Assembly: GCA_021776805.1 (NCBI GenBank)
Contig: JAJFFD010000151.1
Location: forward strand, 1 to 32,631
DNA from: Planctomycetota bacterium
GTDB lineage: Bacteria > Planctomycetota > UBA1135 > UBA2386
Length of the DNA: 32,631 nt
Direction: 5' to 3'
Below are positions 31,246 through 32,631 of the stretch, piece by piece. The position numbers and the translations under genes are program-made. Within the stretch, counting starts at the first letter, position 1. The number at the start of each line of letters is the position of its first letter. Below the pieces are notes generated by a model. That model did not search any database. It saw only the letters and a list, made by a program, of their open reading frames with translations, and was not told the origin of the DNA.

Positions 31246-31884
31246 ATGACCCCTGTCCCAAGCAAGCTCCTCGCCAGCCTGACCTTCCTGACCATCCTCA
31301 TCGGCTGCGGCAGCTTGGAGGCGAGGCGAACTGGCTTCCTGAGCGACTACAGCAAGCTCCGTCAGGAAAACGAAGACGTCTGGCGTTGGGTGAGCGAGAC
31401 CTGGGATCCTGCGGACTACAGCGCGGTCATCATCGATCGGGTCAAGGTGCGCTTGACCCAGGAGAAGGAGGACGAGCTCAGCGACGCCCAACTCGATGAA
31501 CTGACTTCCTATTGGCAGGAGGTTCTGACCAAGACATTCGGCAAGCACTTCCACATCGTCGACAAGTCTGGCGATGCTGTGCTTCGCGTCCGGGTGGCGA
31601 TCACCGATGTCCTCGCCTCCCGCCCACTCTCCTCGGTAATCACGCCTTCCCGCCTGCTACTCGGCACCGGGCTCGGCGGCGCCGCCATGGAAGGCGAGCT
31701 GGTAGACACGGCCTCTGGGCAACAGATCGGCGCAGTGGTTCAAGTCCGCAAGGGCAAGCGCATCGACACCTCGGGACTGACCTGGGTCGCTGACGGCAAG
31801 ACCGCCATGGATGTTTGGTGCGAGCGAGCTGATGCAACGCTGACCGCCGCACGCGAACGCGCCGACAGTCAGCGTCGTGACTAG
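31246..31884 (+). CDS. DUF3313-like lipoprotein
   Basis: The 212-residue product has a lipoprotein signal with lipobox LIGC (MTPVPSKLLASLTFLTILIG, then Cys). The mature part starts with the family-typical TGFLSDYSKL and continues with DYSAVIIDRVKVRL, LRVRVAITDV and a glycine-rich LLGTGLGGAAMEGELVDTAS segment. DUF3313 proteins are small outer-membrane or periplasmic lipoproteins of unknown role. The gene lies 47 bases after the hydrolase gene and ends three bases from the convergent MscS gene, so any terminator must lie inside coding sequence. Confidence 0.78.
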   Translation: MTPVPSKLLASLTFLTILIGCGSLEARRTGFLSDYSKLRQENEDVWRWVSETWDPADYSAVIIDRVKVRLTQEKEDELSDAQLDELTSYWQEVLTKTFGKHFHIVDKSGDAVLRVRVAITDVLASRPLSSVITPSRLLLGTGLGGAAMEGELVDTASGQQIGAVVQVRKGKRIDTSGLTWVADGKTAMDVWCERADATLTAARERADSQRRD

Positions 31885-31887
31885 GAC

Positions 31888-32631
31888 TTAGGGATTGCTT
31901 TCAGCATCTGCCGCTTCCGACTCGGCATCTGCCGTGATGCCGGATGCGCCCTTCGCCTTGGGCGGCAGGGCCGGGATGACGACCGTGGGCTCGGTTGTCG
32001 CAGCTTGCTCGCCTTCTGAACCGACAGGGATGACATGGATATCGCGCTGCGGGAAGGGGATGGAGATTCCCTCTTGATCGAAGCGCAACTTCACATCGCG
32101 AGTGAGATCCCAGAAGACATCCCAGTAGTCGTCGGTCTTGCACCAGGGGCGGACGATGAAGTCCACCGAGGACTCGCCCAAGTTGGCAACCCTGATATTG
32201 ATCTCAGGATCCTTGAGGACCTTGGAATGAGCGCTGACAACTTCGAGCAAGATCTTCTCAGCCTTAGGAATGTCGTCCGAGTAGCCGATTCCGAAGGTCA
32301 TGTCCACACGTCGCGTGTCCTTGGCCGTCACATTGGTGATGGTGTTGCCCCAGATCGAGTTATTGGGGATCACGACCAGCTTGTTGTCCACAGTCAAGAT
32401 CGTGGTCGAAACCAAGGTCATGTCTTCGACCTTGCCGGTGACCCCATCCAAGACCACAACATCCTTGACGTCAAAAGGACGATAGACGAGCAGCATCAGT
32501 CCACTGGCAAAGTTCGACAGGGTGCCCTGTAGAGCCAGACCAACTACCAAACCCGCGGCAGCAATCATGGCCAACAGCGGTGCCATGTCGACGCCAACGG
32601 AAGAGACGGCGACGAGCAGACCGATGAAGAG
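31888..32631 (-). CDS. MscS-family mechanosensitive channel, C-terminal part, cut by the window edge
   Basis: The frame runs off the right edge; an internal Met at 32586 is not the true start because upstream codons continue the family sequence (LFIGLLVAVSSVGVDMAPLL). The pore-lining helix is visible as AAAGLVVGLALQGTLSNFAS, followed by the beta domain (GLMLLVYRPFDVKDVVVLDG, VDNKLVVIPNNSIWGNTI) and the alpha/beta cage (DINIRVANLG-like EINIRVANLGESSVDFIVRP, ISIPFPQRDIHVI). A low-complexity tail of about 45 residues rich in Ala, Glu and Pro ends the protein. MscS channels open under membrane tension to release solutes. The N-terminal membrane helices are missing from this window. Confidence 0.92.
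   Translation of the reverse strand, partial: LFIGLLVAVSSVGVDMAPLLAMIAAAGLVVGLALQGTLSNFASGLMLLVYRPFDVKDVVVLDGVTGKVEDMTLVSTTILTVDNKLVVIPNNSIWGNTITNVTAKDTRRVDMTFGIGYSDDIPKAEKILLEVVSAHSKVLKDPEINIRVANLGESSVDFIVRPWCKTDDYWDVFWDLTRDVKLRFDQEGISIPFPQRDIHVIPVGSEGEQAATTEPTVVIPALPPKAKGASGITADAESEAADAESNP

Overview
The window is GC-rich DNA (roughly 60% or more, by eye) from a didermic bacterium, most likely a planctomycete or a close relative in the PVC group. Three things point there. A very large lipoprotein joins SGNH-like, membrane-bound-dehydrogenase propeller, HEAT, PA14 and cupredoxin domains. A ThuA-domain gene lies divergent to it. A secreted protein carries a C-terminal tail of the kind I associate with marine planctomycetes. 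I see no rRNA, complete tRNA, CRISPR array, insertion sequence or phage gene, and the genes are packed densely on both strands.

Layout. 1-87: possible start of a minus-strand gene cut by the edge. 204-2215: an ECF-type sigma factor fused to a membrane segment and an outside domain, translationally coupled to a secreted TPR protein carrying a related C-terminal domain. 2289-4684: a secreted propeller-like protein and an LpxO-like aspartyl/asparaginyl beta-hydroxylase. 4694-6778 (minus): the two halves of the plant Tm-1 architecture as a two-gene operon. 6943-9411: a membrane-fused spermidine-synthase-like protein. 9416-15993 (minus): the large lipoprotein followed by a coupled S9 dipeptidyl-peptidase. 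16092-17126: ThuA. 17101-18168 (minus): a histone-deacetylase-fold acetylpolyamine amidohydrolase.

18472-28947 is the most striking part. It runs from a DUF2959-type lipoprotein to a membrane flavoprotein with ferredoxin domain and two predicted transmembrane b hemes, a 23-heme membrane-anchored cytochrome c, an outer-membrane beta-barrel, a 7-heme lipoprotein and an 11-heme lipoprotein. Together they hold 41 CXXCH motifs. The order matches an electron path from cytoplasmic NAD(P)H across both membranes, resembling porin-cytochrome conduits of metal-reducing bacteria but with different proteins. The 23-heme and 7-heme proteins are built from one triheme module that has three extra, position-fixed histidines, so they look like all-bis-histidine wires. 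Function is inferred; nothing in the sequence names the terminal acceptor or the direction of flow.

28991-32631: a BamE/SmpA-like lipoprotein, a class III-type zinc alcohol dehydrogenase, a small alpha/beta hydrolase, a DUF3313-type lipoprotein, and (minus) the C-terminal part of an MscS-family channel that runs off the right edge.
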